DNA from: Microbacterium salsuginis
GTDB taxonomy: Bacteria; Actinomycetota; Actinomycetes; Actinomycetales; Microbacteriaceae
Length of the DNA: 64,000 bases
Assembly (NCBI RefSeq): GCF_012524205.1
Contig: NZ_JABACI010000001.1
Span: forward strand, 558,001 to 622,000
Reading direction: 5' to 3'
The notes below the pieces were generated by a model, which saw nothing but the letters and a program-made list of their open reading frames with translations, was not told the origin of the DNA and did no database searches. The translations under genes and the position numbers were made by a program. The first letter of the stretch is position 1. Each line of letters begins with the position of its first letter. Shown here piece by piece: positions 49,609 to 58,162 of this stretch.

Positions 49609-50364
49609 TCAGTCGGGCAGCGCGAGGGGCAGCTCGCGGGTGTCGTCCCACGGCTCGGTCCAGCCGAGGCGGTCGAACAGGCCGTCGAGCACCATCCCGG
49701 TGAATCCCCACACCAGGTGCTCGCCCACCCTGTGGCCCTGCGCATCGAAGCGCGGCACGAGGAATCCCGGACCTCGCCATTCCTGTCCGTCCCTGCGGAT
49801 CACGGTCGCACCGCGATTCGCAGGGTTCAGCAGGTCGGCGACAGGAGCGCGGAACACATCGGCGGACTCGGCCTCGTCGACGACGCGGACGGGGGACGGA
49901 TGCCGCCACCAGGCCAGCACCGGAGTGACCAGGTGCAGCGAGTACTCGAGGGGGATGTTCTCGAGGGTGCCGAGCACATCCACGCCGGACGGGTCGAGCC
50001 CGGTCTCTTCCCACGCTTCGCGCAGCGCGGCCGCGACCGGCCCGTCATCACCGGGGTCGAGCCGCCCGCCCGGGAAGGCGACCTGACCGGCGTGGGACCG
50101 CAGGGTCGCCGCGCGAGCGAGCAGCAGCACATCGAGGTCACGTGAGACCGCGCGGGCCTGCGCGTCGTGGTCGCTCGGCAGCGAGTCGAGCACGCCGAAG
50201 AGGATGAGAACCGCCGCCGGCCTGGCGTCGGTGGGCGTGGGCAATCCAGCGAACGCCTCGAAGCCGTGGGTGCCGGGCGCCGACGCGGCCTCGACCACGG
50301 CCGCCAGCTGGTCCCGGGCACTCCGTTGATCCCGGGCGGTCTGCGAACGAGCATCGGCGGGCAC
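49609..50364 (-). CDS. NUDIX hydrolase (CoA pyrophosphatase-like)
   Basis: A 251-residue protein. The NUDIX region contains LRSHAGQVAFPGGRLDPGDDGPVAAALREAWEETGLD, split across about 87-123, with the core REAWEETG. The upstream LRSHAGQVAFPGGR is characteristic of CoA/acyl-CoA pyrophosphatases (YeaB/NudL type). It would hydrolyse CoA derivatives or other NDP-X compounds. GTG start at 50364. Its stop is 26 bp upstream of the PPOX-class ATG. Confidence 0.85.
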   Translation of the reverse strand: MPADARSQTARDQRSARDQLAAVVEAASAPGTHGFEAFAGLPTPTDARPAAVLILFGVLDSLPSDHDAQARAVSRDLDVLLLARAATLRSHAGQVAFPGGRLDPGDDGPVAAALREAWEETGLDPSGVDVLGTLENIPLEYSLHLVTPVLAWWRHPSPVRVVDEAESADVFRAPVADLLNPANRGATVIRRDGQEWRGPGFLVPRFDAQGHRVGEHLVWGFTGMVLDGLFDRLGWTEPWDDTRELPLALPD

Positions 50365-50428
50365 CCGTTCAGGCTAGCCCCGGTCGCAGACACCCGGGCG
50401 GCGCGGCGACCAATGGCCGGGGCATCCG

Positions 50429-50983
50429 TCATCTCAGGAAGTCGGCGGGATCGAACTCGTCGATCGGGATGACACGCACGCGGGGCAGGGGCGCGTCGAA
50501 CGCTTCGGCGTCGTACTCGATGTCGAAGAACTCGACACCCGGCAGTCCCGCGAACTCGCTGCTGCGGAACTCGTGGAACGCGATCAGTCCGACGCGCCGC
50601 TCGCCGTCGGCGAGGCGCGCGACGTCCTCGACGAAGTCGCGATCGTGGCTGACGAGAACGACATCGCCCTCACGTGCTGCCAGTTCGCGGAGGGTGCGCT
50701 GGATGGCGATGTCGACGATCTTCTCGTCGGCGGGGCCGGACAGCGGCACCGGCTGGTAGCCGAGCGCGAGCAGTGCCTGCACGAACGGCATCGGCAGGTG
50801 CGAGCTGGCATTGAGGAAGAACAGACCACGCGCCGGCTGGTTCCACCGGTCGATGACGAAGCTGAGCAGCCGGTCCCAGCGGGGCCGTTCCTCGGGCTGC
50901 GGTCGCCGGCCGAGGATCTGTCCGCCGAGGGTCGCGTCGATGTTCTCGCCGTCGACCAGCACCCAGCTGATGCGCTCCGCCAT
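50429..50983 (-). CDS. NYN domain protein (predicted RNase)
   Basis: A 184-residue PIN-like NYN domain protein. Acidic active-site residues appear in VLVDGENIDATL (about 8-19), ADEKIVDIAI (about 85-94) and VVLVSHDRDFVEDVARLA (about 107-124). NYN proteins are predicted metal-dependent endoribonucleases. Full length, no extra domains. It lies on the minus strand between NUDIX and DUF2200 genes. Confidence 0.85.
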   Translation of the reverse strand: MAERISWVLVDGENIDATLGGQILGRRPQPEERPRWDRLLSFVIDRWNQPARGLFFLNASSHLPMPFVQALLALGYQPVPLSGPADEKIVDIAIQRTLRELAAREGDVVLVSHDRDFVEDVARLADGERRVGLIAFHEFRSSEFAGLPGVEFFDIEYDAEAFDAPLPRVRVIPIDEFDPADFLR

Positions 50984-51044
50984 GTTCCGCCTCGCTCCGC
51001 GCCGGCTCTCTCTCGGGCGCGTTCACGACGGTATCAGCACGGGT

Positions 51045-51389
51045 TCAGGCGGCGCGCAGCACCTTCTCCATCGCCTTGCCCTTGGCGAGCTCGTCGACCA
51101 GCTTGTCGAGGTAGCGGATCTTCTGCATGAGCGGATCCTCGATCTCTTGTACGCGAACCCCGCACACCACGCCCGTGATGAGCGAGGCGTTCGGATTGAG
51201 GTGCGCGTCGGCGAAGAAGTCCTCGAACGTGGTCCGCTCGACGATATGGCGCTGCAGTTCGCCTTCGTCGAAGCCCGTCAGCCACTCGATCACCTGGTCG
51301 AGCTCTTCCTTCGAGCGTCCCTTCCGTTCCACCTTCTCGATGTAGAGCGGGTAGACCGAGGCGAAGCTGATGCCGAAGATGCGGTGCAC
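51045..51389 (-). CDS. DUF2200 family protein
   Basis: A 114-residue protein with the DUF2200 pattern: [25 protein letters not shown] at the start, then [17 protein letters not shown] and [33 protein letters not shown] sequence. GTG at 51389 is preferred over the long upstream open frame, since homology begins there. Function unknown; soluble. Adjacent to the Erm gene on the same strand, 31 bp downstream of it. Confidence 0.8.
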   Translation of the reverse strand: MHRIFGISFASVYPLYIEKVERKGRSKEELDQVIEWLTGFDEGELQRHIVERTTFEDFFADAHLNPNASLITGVVCGVRVQEIEDPLMQKIRYLDKLVDELAKGKAMEKVLRAA

Positions 51390-51420
51390 GCGGCAAGCGT
51401 ACTTCGCAGCGCAGACGATC

Positions 51421-52209
51421 TCACCTGCCCTTCCTCGTTCCCGCGCCCGCCCCGACCGTCGCCCACAGCGCGGCCCACTGCTCGGGCCGCAGATCACGGG
51501 ACAACGCGTGGTTGGGGACTCCGATCTCACGCAGCGCCGCCCGCGCCCGTGCCCGGCTGATGCCGTTTCGCTGCTGCAGGATCGACGCGAGCCCGCTTCC
51601 CCGGCCGGTGAACATGTCGTGGACGAACCGGTCATAGGCTCGCCGCTGGTGCGGATCGACCAGGGGCGAGCCCCGCCGCGTGATGCTCAGGATGCCGCCG
51701 TCCACGCTCGGCATCGGGCTGAAGTGCCGCGCGGGCACGCGTCCGTGGAGGACGAACTCGAACCACGGCGCGGCCTGCGCGGTCATCATCGTGCCGCCGC
51801 CGACGCCGGCGCGCTTGCGCGCCACCTCCCACTGCGTCAGCAGGACGGCGTGACACCAGGCTCCGTGCGACAGCAGGCGCCGCATGATCGGCGTGGTGAG
51901 GTGGTAGGGCACGTTTCCGACGACAACAGGGCGGTCGAGCGGATGCCGCAGCGCATCGCCGTGCTGCACGCGAGCGTGCGGGAGCCGCTGCCGAAGCCGC
52001 TGTACGCGGCGCTCGTCGATGTCGATCGCCTCGAGCTCGCGCCCGAGGCGGGCCAGCGGAATCGTCAGCGCGCCGTCGCCCGCGCCGATCTCGAGGATCG
52101 GCCCACGGGTCGCGGCGACGAGGTCGACGATCCCGTGGATCGTCGGGCGGTGGGTGAGGAAGTTCTGGCCGAGTTCGTGTCGGCCGCCGTGAAGGGAACG
52201 GTGACGCAT
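51421..52209 (-). CDS. erm: Erm 23S rRNA (adenine-2058-N6) methyltransferase
   Basis: A 262-residue rRNA adenine dimethylase. Hallmarks: GQNFLT (14-19), SAM motif [10 protein letters not shown] (40-49), the acidic pair IDIDE (62-66), and the catalytic NVPYHLTT (99-106). [34 protein letters not shown] is split around 140-170. It methylates A2058 and blocks macrolides, lincosamides and streptogramin B. It is of the high-GC actinobacterial Erm type with a basic C-terminus. ATG at 52209 with GGAG 7 nt upstream. A leader ORF 177 bp upstream suggests drug-inducible expression. Confidence 0.9.
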   Translation of the reverse strand: MRHRSLHGGRHELGQNFLTHRPTIHGIVDLVAATRGPILEIGAGDGALTIPLARLGRELEAIDIDERRVQRLRQRLPHARVQHGDALRHPLDRPVVVGNVPYHLTTPIMRRLLSHGAWCHAVLLTQWEVARKRAGVGGGTMMTAQAAPWFEFVLHGRVPARHFSPMPSVDGGILSITRRGSPLVDPHQRRAYDRFVHDMFTGRGSGLASILQQRNGISRARARAALREIGVPNHALSRDLRPEQWAALWATVGAGAGTRKGR

Positions 52210-52386
52210 GAGGGCGCTCCAGAGAGGAAGGATGGAGCACCCCGACGCACGCTGCGTGCGGCTGTGGTTCGAGGAGGACGATCGTCAGAAGGACCGTGGA
52301 TCCCGACCATGTCGGAGGGGCGCGCGACCGGGGTGCGAGGACTCCCGGGACGACGGCGCGCTACGCGGATGGCCGCGAGGTCGCCG

Positions 52387-52452
52387 TCAGGCGCGGCGGT
52401 CGCGGATGTACCAGTCGCACGCCACCGTCGGCGCGCTGCACAGAGTTCCCAT
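52387..52452 (-). CDS. Candidate erm leader peptide (attenuation ORF)
   Basis: A 21-codon ORF starting at ATG 52452 and ending in WYIRDRRA-stop, 177 bp before erm. It contains an Arg-Asp-Arg (+X+) triplet near its C-terminus. Arg/Lys-X-Arg/Lys motifs are known to stall macrolide-bound ribosomes in several erm leader peptides. A -10-like TAGAAT lies 7 nt upstream of the ATG, so the message may be leaderless. If the ribosome stalls here, downstream structure could open the erm start. This is a proposal from position and motif, with no direct proof. Confidence 0.55.
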   Translation of the reverse strand: MGTLCSAPTVACDWYIRDRRA

Positions 52453-52459
52453 GCCCACG

Positions 52460-52465
52460 ATTCTA
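52460..52465 (-). promoter_or_regulatory. -10 element for the erm leader transcript
   Basis: TAGAAT on the minus strand lies 7 nt before the leader ATG (52452). Transcription would begin at or very near that ATG. No good -35 is visible 16-18 bp upstream, so an activator (for example WhiB7, common for actinobacterial erm genes) could be needed. Confidence 0.4.
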
Positions 52466-52510
52466 GAGGATGGTCTGGTGGGCGTCCGACCCCCGGAGTA
52501 GAACCGAGGA

Positions 52511-52864
52511 ATGACCAAGGCAAGCGACTGGCTGAACGGCTACCTCACCGCCTGGACCTCGAAGGACGAGACCGATGTCCGTGCGATCTTCACCGACGAC
52601 GCGGAGTGCTGGTTCCGGCCTGACGACGACTCCCCCGTGATCGGCATCGACGCGATCGTCGAGATGTGGCGCGACCCCGAGCCGACCGACCCGGTGCACG
52701 ACCTCGATGTGCTCATCGAGAACGAAGAGCTCGCCGTCATCAAGGGCACCGTCGACTACCCAGGGCACGAGCACTACTCGAACATGTGGGAGGTGTGGTT
52801 CGCCCCGGACGGGCGCGCGAAGAAGTTCGTGGAGTGGTTCATGACTCCGCGCAAGACAGAGTGA
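52511..52864 (+). CDS. SnoaL/NTF2-like protein
   Basis: A 117-residue NTF2-fold protein (WLNGYLTAWTSKDETDVRAIFTDDAECWFRP, then a Trp-rich end SNMWEVWFAPDGRAKKFVEWFM). Such proteins bind small ligands. It is divergent from the erm leader, sharing the spacer 52453-52510. GAGG precedes the ATG. No substrate can be assigned. Confidence 0.8.
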   Translation: MTKASDWLNGYLTAWTSKDETDVRAIFTDDAECWFRPDDDSPVIGIDAIVEMWRDPEPTDPVHDLDVLIENEELAVIKGTVDYPGHEHYSNMWEVWFAPDGRAKKFVEWFMTPRKTE

Positions 52865-52880
52865 CCGCAGCCGTCACCCG

Positions 52881-53258
52881 TCATTCCGCCTCGGGCACGG
52901 GCGTCTGCTGGTACAGCGCGAGCCGCCACTGGTCGCCCCGGCGCACGTACACGCTCGTCATCGCGCCGACGAACGCGGGGCCGCCGGCCGCACGGAACGC
53001 GCGCCCCGTGTAGACGAGGGCTGCGGCATCCGGCGCCATCTCGACCAGGCGCTCGTCCGTCATCTCGAAGCTGTTCCACGTGGGAGCGTCGCGCAGCGAG
53101 GCCACGACGCCCTCGCGGTCGCGGACCGAGCCGTCGGCGAGCACCATCACGCCGTTCTCGGTCATGATCCTGCCGTAGAAGGCGTCGCCGGTGCCGTCGC
53201 ACAACGACGTCCAGCCTGCCTGCTCGAGGCGCAGTAGTTCGGTGATGTCGATGGCCAT
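52881..53258 (-). CDS. DUF4440/NTF2-like protein
   Basis: A 125-residue NTF2-like protein of DUF4440 character: ELLRLEQAGWTSLCDGTGDAFYGRIMTENGVMVLADG, then VVASLRDAPTWNSFEM and AMTSVYVRRGDQWRLALYQQTP. Convergent with the preceding NTF2-like gene. Function unknown. Confidence 0.8.
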   Translation of the reverse strand: MAIDITELLRLEQAGWTSLCDGTGDAFYGRIMTENGVMVLADGSVRDREGVVASLRDAPTWNSFEMTDERLVEMAPDAAALVYTGRAFRAAGGPAFVGAMTSVYVRRGDQWRLALYQQTPVPEAE

Positions 53259-53533
53259 AATCCAGGGTCGGCCGATTGAGCGCCGCCCCGCAAGGGGTTG
53301 ACGGATGCCCGGCCGACCGGCTCAACGGCCGCGGCGATCGAGTTGATGGTCCCGGTGGGAAGCCCGCCCACCGGGACCATCGCGCGGTGACAGGAGGCTG
53401 CCAGCGACCCGAACGCCGATGCTCGACCGTCCCGCGTGTGTTGCTCTGCAAGCGTACGGAGGGGACGCAGGAACGGTCGGACCATTGACTCGCACCCGCG
53501 CGAACTGCTAGGGGCCCCACCGCTGTCAGGGTT

Positions 53534-54385
53534 TCAGCGCTCGCTTGCCGTGAACTGCTGCACGCCGAGCACGCTGAGGAGCCGGATCTTGTCCTCGTCT
53601 TCGCTGCGCGGCTCCGGCGTGAGGACGAGCAGCGCCTGTGCGCGGTCCTCGGTGAAGAGCACCTGACAGTCGACCTCGATCGCGCCTACCTCCGGGTGGA
53701 TCAGGACCTTGTGGTCGGCGAAGCGCTGGGCGACCTCCTGCCGGTCCCACAGCTCGCGGAACTCGGCACTGCGTTGGATCAGTTCGGCGACGAGTTCGCC
53801 CGCGCGCGACTGCGACCCCATCGCTCCGATGGCGGCTCGCAGGCCGGCGACCTGCGCGCGGCTGTGGCGCGCGTGGTCCTGCTCGGGGTAGCGCCTGCGC
53901 TCGACGTCCGGCCGCACGAACCAGCGGTACGGCTCGTACCGGTCCCACCCGGACGCACCGGCGTTGTCGCCGAGCAGAGCCGCGGCGAGCGCGTTCTGCA
54001 CGAGGGTCTCGCCGAGGTTCGAGATCACGAGCGCCGGAGTGTCCGAGAGCCGATCGAACACGCGCTGCAGAGCCGGTGCCACGTGGCCGGTCGAGCTCAG
54101 GCGGTCGGGCACCGCGTGGCCGGCCATGCGATAGAGGTAGTCACGCTCGTCGGCGGTGAGCCGCAGCGCACGGGCCAGTGACGCCAGCATTTGCGTGCTC
54201 GGCTGAGGACCGCGCTGCTGCTCGAGTCGCGTGTAGTAGTCGGTCGACATGAGCGCCAGTTGCGCCACCTCCTCGCGGCGCAGGCCGGGCGCGCGTCGTC
54301 GCGGCCCTGCGGCGAGTCCGACATCGGCGGGCTGCAGCTGTTCGCGGCGCGTGCGCAAGAACTCGGCGAGGGCTTCGCGATCCAT
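53534..54385 (-). CDS. MmyB-type helix-turn-helix regulator
   Basis: A 283-residue regulator. The N-terminal HTH_3-type domain (RRREEVAQLALMSTDYYTRLEQQRG, about 35-59) is followed by an MmyB-like ligand-binding domain. That domain contains ALVISNLGETLVQNALAAALLGD and RRYPEQDHARHSRAQVAGLRA, with a C-terminal Val/Leu-rich end. Such proteins usually repress a divergent short-chain dehydrogenase gene, exactly the arrangement seen here (54486). ATG at 54385; the far longer upstream open frame is a shadow of the dehydrogenase. Confidence 0.9.
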   Translation of the reverse strand: MDREALAEFLRTRREQLQPADVGLAAGPRRRAPGLRREEVAQLALMSTDYYTRLEQQRGPQPSTQMLASLARALRLTADERDYLYRMAGHAVPDRLSSTGHVAPALQRVFDRLSDTPALVISNLGETLVQNALAAALLGDNAGASGWDRYEPYRWFVRPDVERRRYPEQDHARHSRAQVAGLRAAIGAMGSQSRAGELVAELIQRSAEFRELWDRQEVAQRFADHKVLIHPEVGAIEVDCQVLFTEDRAQALLVLTPEPRSEDEDKIRLLSVLGVQQFTASER

Positions 54386-54485
54386 GGGTCCATCATGACC
54401 GCGCCGGGCTGCGGCATCCAGGGACTCCCGCTCCCCCGATAAGCGCTCTCTGCCACGAGGCGCGCGGGCGTCGAACACTCGAAGC

Positions 54486-55253
54486 ATGCGAATCAACGGA
54501 AACACCATCTTCATTCCGGGAGCCACCAGCGGCATCGGCCTTGCGCTGGCCGAGCGCCTGCACGATGCCGGCAACACCGTCATCGTCGGCGGCCGTCGCC
54601 GTGAACTGCTCGCCGAGATCGCGCAGCAGCATCCCGGCATCGACACGATCCAGATCGACACGACGGATGCCGCGTCCATGGCGGCGGCCTCTGCCGAGGT
54701 GATCGCCCGCCATCCCCAGCTCAACGTGCTCGTGACGATGGCGGGCATCATGCGCCTCGAGGACTGGACCACTCCCGCCGGCTTCGTCGAGACCGCCGAG
54801 GCGACGGTGACGACGAACCTGCTCGGTCCGATCCGGCTGATCGGCGCATTCATCGAGCACCTTCGTGCACAGCCGGATGCCACGATCATGACGGTCTCGT
54901 CGGGGCTCGCTTTCGCGCCGCTGCGTGTCACGCCGACGTATAACGCCACGAAGGCCGCCATCCACATGCTCAGCGAGTCGATGCGGCTGCAACTGGCCGG
55001 CACGTCGGTGCGAGTGGTCGAGCTCGAGCCGCCGTCGGTGGCCACCGATCTCATGGCCGGTCAGCGCGAGAGCGCGTTCGCGATGCCACTCGACGAGTTC
55101 GCCGACGAGGTCATGCAGATCCTGCGCGACGAGCCCGACGCGACCGAGGTGCAGGTGGAACGCGTCAAGTTCCTGCGCTACGGCGAGGCTCGCGGCGACT
55201 ACGCGAACGTGGTCGCGACGCTCAATGCCCACGACCCTCACGCCGCGGCGTGA
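54486..55253 (+). CDS. Short-chain dehydrogenase/reductase
   Basis: A 255-residue SDR. Cofactor motif TSGIGLALAERL (about 14-25), and catalytic YNATKAA (Tyr about 157, Lys 161) with the upstream Ser in TVSSGLAF. It resembles DltE-like NADP(H) oxidoreductases regulated by a divergent MmyB-type HTH protein, 100 bp away here. An NTF2-like gene follows 33 bp downstream, often its partner. Substrate unknown. Confidence 0.9.
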   Translation: MRINGNTIFIPGATSGIGLALAERLHDAGNTVIVGGRRRELLAEIAQQHPGIDTIQIDTTDAASMAAASAEVIARHPQLNVLVTMAGIMRLEDWTTPAGFVETAEATVTTNLLGPIRLIGAFIEHLRAQPDATIMTVSSGLAFAPLRVTPTYNATKAAIHMLSESMRLQLAGTSVRVVELEPPSVATDLMAGQRESAFAMPLDEFADEVMQILRDEPDATEVQVERVKFLRYGEARGDYANVVATLNAHDPHAAA

Positions 55254-55286
55254 GGGCACAATGAGGCGCAGACGAAAGGAAAGACC

Positions 55287-55619
55287 ATGACGACGCTCTC
55301 TCTTCCGGCTCCCGTCCAGCAGTTCGTGGATGCCATCAACTCCGCCGACACCGACGCCTTCGTCGCGGCGTTCACCGAGGACGGCTTCGTCGACGACTGG
55401 GGTCGCGTGCTGCGTGGCCACGACGGCGTACGGAGCTGGGCGGGTTCGGATGCGATCGGCGCAGGCGCGCGTATGACCGTACTCTCGGCATCCGTCGACG
55501 GCAGCACCGTGCGCATCCACTTCGACTGGCGCAGCGACGTGTTCAACGGCGAGTCCGACGGGATCTTCGAACTCGACGGCGACCGCATAGCCGGATTCAC
55601 GATCCCGCCCGTGCACTGA
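55287..55619 (+). CDS. NTF2-like (SnoaL) protein
   Basis: A 110-residue NTF2-fold protein (VQQFVDAINSADTDAFVAAFTEDGFVDDWGRVLRGHDGVRSWAG, then FNGESDGIFELDGDRIAGFTI). AAAGGAAAGACC precedes the ATG. Very likely co-transcribed with the SDR upstream (33-bp gap). Ligand unknown. Confidence 0.83.
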   Translation: MTTLSLPAPVQQFVDAINSADTDAFVAAFTEDGFVDDWGRVLRGHDGVRSWAGSDAIGAGARMTVLSASVDGSTVRIHFDWRSDVFNGESDGIFELDGDRIAGFTIPPVH

Positions 55620-55669
55620 GTCTGACGCGAGGGGGTGCCGCGATCGCGGCGGTCCTCTAGCGTCGAGGC

Positions 55670-56197
55670 ATGCGCTGTGTCGCGTTTCTCCGGAACGTCA
55701 ACCAGGGTCAGCGGGGTCACCCGTCGACCGCCGACATCCTGGCGGGGTTCGCGGACGCCGGATGCCCCGACGCGGTGCCGTTCCAGAGCAACGGCACCGT
55801 CGTGTTCGAGGCCGACGACCCCGACGACGTGATCGAGACCGTGGTGGCATCGATCGCCGCCCGGACGGGATTGGACCGTGACGGGTTCTGGCTGCCGCTC
55901 GAGGAGCTCGTGGGCGTCGTCGACGCTCACGGGGCGACCAGCGATCCGCGCCGGTTCGAGTTCACGGTCCACGGCGGCGGCACGATCGACATCGGGGATG
56001 CGGGCGTTGTCGAGGCCGCGGCGTACCGGCGCTGCGAGATCGTCGGCTCGGGCCCCGGATGGACCCTCACGCGCAATCAGCGGGAGGGCGAGGGCAATGC
56101 CACCCCGGTCATCGAACAGCTCACCGGCGGGCGGGCCTCTTCCCGCGGCCTTCCGACGCTCGTGCGACTCGTGGACCGCTTCGCACCGGAATCGTGA
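55670..56197 (+). CDS. DUF1697 family protein
   Basis: A 175-residue DUF1697 protein: CVAFLRNVNQGQRGHPSTADILAGFADAG (family usually reads FLRGINVGG...), FQSNGTVVFEADD and a C-terminal TLTRNQREGEGNATPVIEQL (family: TTRNWNTV). The family is a double ferredoxin-like fold of unknown function. Complete. Confidence 0.83.
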   Translation: MRCVAFLRNVNQGQRGHPSTADILAGFADAGCPDAVPFQSNGTVVFEADDPDDVIETVVASIAARTGLDRDGFWLPLEELVGVVDAHGATSDPRRFEFTVHGGGTIDIGDAGVVEAAAYRRCEIVGSGPGWTLTRNQREGEGNATPVIEQLTGGRASSRGLPTLVRLVDRFAPES

Positions 56198-56224
56198 GAC
56201 CGCCCGAAAAAGATTCTCGGAGCA

Positions 56225-56252
56225 TGTCGATTTCGTTCTCGCTCGTTCGACG
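56225..56252 (+). promoter_or_regulatory. Predicted ECF42-type promoter
   Basis: TGTCGA (56225-56230), 17-bp spacer, then CGACG (56248-56252). ECF42 sigma factors are reported to use TGTCGA at -35 and CGA/TC at -10. It drives the DGPF/YciI gene and its sigma factor, which fits autoregulation. Confidence 0.6.
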
Positions 56253-56262
56253 CGATAGTGAG

Positions 56263-56308
56263 AAGGAGCGAACGGTTCCTTCAGAGGGAACCGGAACAAG
56301 GAGCGAAC
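56263..56308 (+). repeat. Duplicated Shine-Dalgarno block flanking a hairpin
   Basis: AAGGAGCGAAC occurs at 56263-56273 and 56298-56308, with a 7-bp stem CGGTTCC/GGAACCG (56273-56279 and 56287-56293) between them. The second copy is the ribosome-binding site of the gene at 56310. The first could be a standby site or the remains of a duplication. Confidence 0.6.
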
Positions 56309-56309
56309 A

Positions 56310-56729
56310 ATGAAGCACATGCTGATCATGCGGGCGACGGAGCAGGCCGTTGAGGACTACGAGAACATGGATTTCGAGGCCATCATCAACGCGATGGGCG
56401 CCTACAACGAGTCGATGATCAAGGCCGGCGTGCTCGTCGCCGGCGAGGGACTCGCTCAGGAGGCCGGCTACGTCGTCGACTTCGCCGGTGAGACGCCGAT
56501 CGTCAGCGACGGCCCCTACGGCGAGGTGCACGAGCTGTTCAACGGGTTCTGGATCATCCAGACCGCGACCCCCGAAGAGGCCCTCGAGTGGGCGAAGCGC
56601 GCGCCGCTCACCGCCGGCAGCAAGCTCGAGGTGCGCCGCGTGACCGACGAGACCGACTTCGCCGGCTTCGAAGACAACGAGTACGTCGAGAAGGAGAAGG
56701 GCTGGCGGGCCGAGCTCGGCACCGAGTGA
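56310..56729 (+). CDS. YciI-like DGPF domain protein
   Basis: A 139-residue YCII-related (DGPF) protein: MKHMLIMRATEQAVEDYENMDFEAI, SDGPYGEVHELFNGFWIIQTATPEEALEWAKRAP. Family members are often linked to ECF42 sigma factors, which is the case here (sigma gene 25 bp downstream). The biochemical role is unknown. Preceded by a predicted ECF42 promoter and a doubled ribosome-binding block. Confidence 0.88.
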   Translation: MKHMLIMRATEQAVEDYENMDFEAIINAMGAYNESMIKAGVLVAGEGLAQEAGYVVDFAGETPIVSDGPYGEVHELFNGFWIIQTATPEEALEWAKRAPLTAGSKLEVRRVTDETDFAGFEDNEYVEKEKGWRAELGTE

Positions 56730-56754
56730 GCTCCGACCGGAACGCGTAGCAATC

Positions 56755-57996
56755 ATGAACGACACCCGGCGCACGGTCGAGGCCGTCTGGCGCATCGAAG
56801 GACTTCGGATCGTGGCATCCGTCGCCAAGATGACCGGCGACCTCGGCCTCGCCGAGGATGTCGCCCAAGAGGCGCTGCTCGAAGCCCTCGGCTCGTGGCC
56901 GAGGGACGGCATCCCCTCCAATCCGGGGGCGTGGCTGACCGCCGTCGCCAAGCGGCGGGTGATCGATGCGTGGCGGCGCCGCGAGAGGCTGGACGATCGC
57001 TACGCGGCGATCGCGCACACGCTCGACGAAGCCACCGACGACGAGTGGCAGCCGATCGACGACGATGTGATGCGCCTGATCTTCACTGCGTGTCACCCGG
57101 CGCTGTCGCGCGAATCTCAGGTGGCGCTGACGCTGCGGGTCGTCGCCGGTCTGTCGACGGAAGAGATCGCCCGGATGCTGCTGACCACTGTCCCCACCGT
57201 GCAGGCCCGCATCACCCGGGCCAAGAAGTCCCTCGCCGCAGCGCGCGTGCCGTTCGAGACGCCCGACCCTGCCGAGTGGAAGGCTCGCCTCTCGGCGGTG
57301 CTCGGCGTCGTGTACCTGGTGTTCACCGAGGGCTATGCCGCCACGGGTGGCGACCGCTGGGTCCGCCCCGACCTGGCCGACGAGGCTCTGCGCCTCGGCC
57401 GTATCGTCGCAGGCCTCCTCCCCCGCGAGCCAGAGCCACTCGCACTCGTGGCGCTCATGGAGTTCCAGCGTTCGCGTTTCGCCGCGCGCGAGACCCGGAC
57501 GGGCGAACCCGTGCTGCTCGCCGACCAGGATCGCTCGCGCTGGGATCGCGGCCAGATCCTGCGGGGCGTCGACGTCCTGAAGAAGGCGGATGCCGCTGCC
57601 GCAGCGCGAGGCATCGGTCGTGGCTCCTACGCGCTGCAGGCCGCGATCGCGCAGTGCCACGCCGTGGCGCCGAGCGTCGAAGAGACCGATTGGCAGCGCA
57701 TCGTGCTGCACTACGAGGTGCTCGGACGCCTGGCCCCGAGCCCCATCGTGGAGCTCAACCGCGCGGTGGCGGTGTCGATGGCGTACGGCGCGGCCGATGC
57801 CCTGCCGCTGGTCGATGCCCTCGAAGCATCCGGCGAACTACGGGGCTCGCATCTCGTGCCGAGCGTGCGCGGCGAGCTGCTCGCCCAGCTCGGGCGTGTG
57901 GACGAGGCTCGATCGGAGCTGCTGACCGCCGCGGGACTCACCGCGAACGCCGCGCAACGGAAGGTGCTGGAGGCGAAGGCCGACGCGCTGCGCTGA
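56755..57996 (+). CDS. ECF42-type RNA polymerase sigma factor
   Basis: A 413-residue ECF sigma factor of the long ECF42 type. Sigma region 2 (IVASVAKMTGDLGLAEDVAQEALLEAL, about 18-44), sigma region 4 (LSTEEIARMLLTTVPTVQARITRAKKSL, about 138-165) and a long DUF6596/TPR-like C-terminal extension (about 187-413; FTEGYAATGGDRWVRPDLADEALRL). This group has no anti-sigma factor; the C-terminal extension is thought to matter for activity. Adjacent DGPF gene as expected. Confidence 0.92.
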   Translation: MNDTRRTVEAVWRIEGLRIVASVAKMTGDLGLAEDVAQEALLEALGSWPRDGIPSNPGAWLTAVAKRRVIDAWRRRERLDDRYAAIAHTLDEATDDEWQPIDDDVMRLIFTACHPALSRESQVALTLRVVAGLSTEEIARMLLTTVPTVQARITRAKKSLAAARVPFETPDPAEWKARLSAVLGVVYLVFTEGYAATGGDRWVRPDLADEALRLGRIVAGLLPREPEPLALVALMEFQRSRFAARETRTGEPVLLADQDRSRWDRGQILRGVDVLKKADAAAAARGIGRGSYALQAAIAQCHAVAPSVEETDWQRIVLHYEVLGRLAPSPIVELNRAVAVSMAYGAADALPLVDALEASGELRGSHLVPSVRGELLAQLGRVDEARSELLTAAGLTANAAQRKVLEAKADALR

Positions 57997-58162
57997 TCCG
58001 GCTGGGTTCAGCCTGCGTCTGCCGTCAACGCTCAGTAGTGTCAGCCTGCCGCGAAGTCCTGACGCACGCCTGATCCTGGTCGGTCAAATCTTTGGATGAA
58101 ACTTGGGGACGCGGCGCCGTCCCCTTGGGCTCGACCGTCGACGCCGCCGATAGCATCTCGGC

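Noticed and set aside
53259..53533. Possible small gene between DUF4440 and the MmyB regulator
   Set aside because: No frame has a good start or protein-like composition; looks like plain intergenic DNA.
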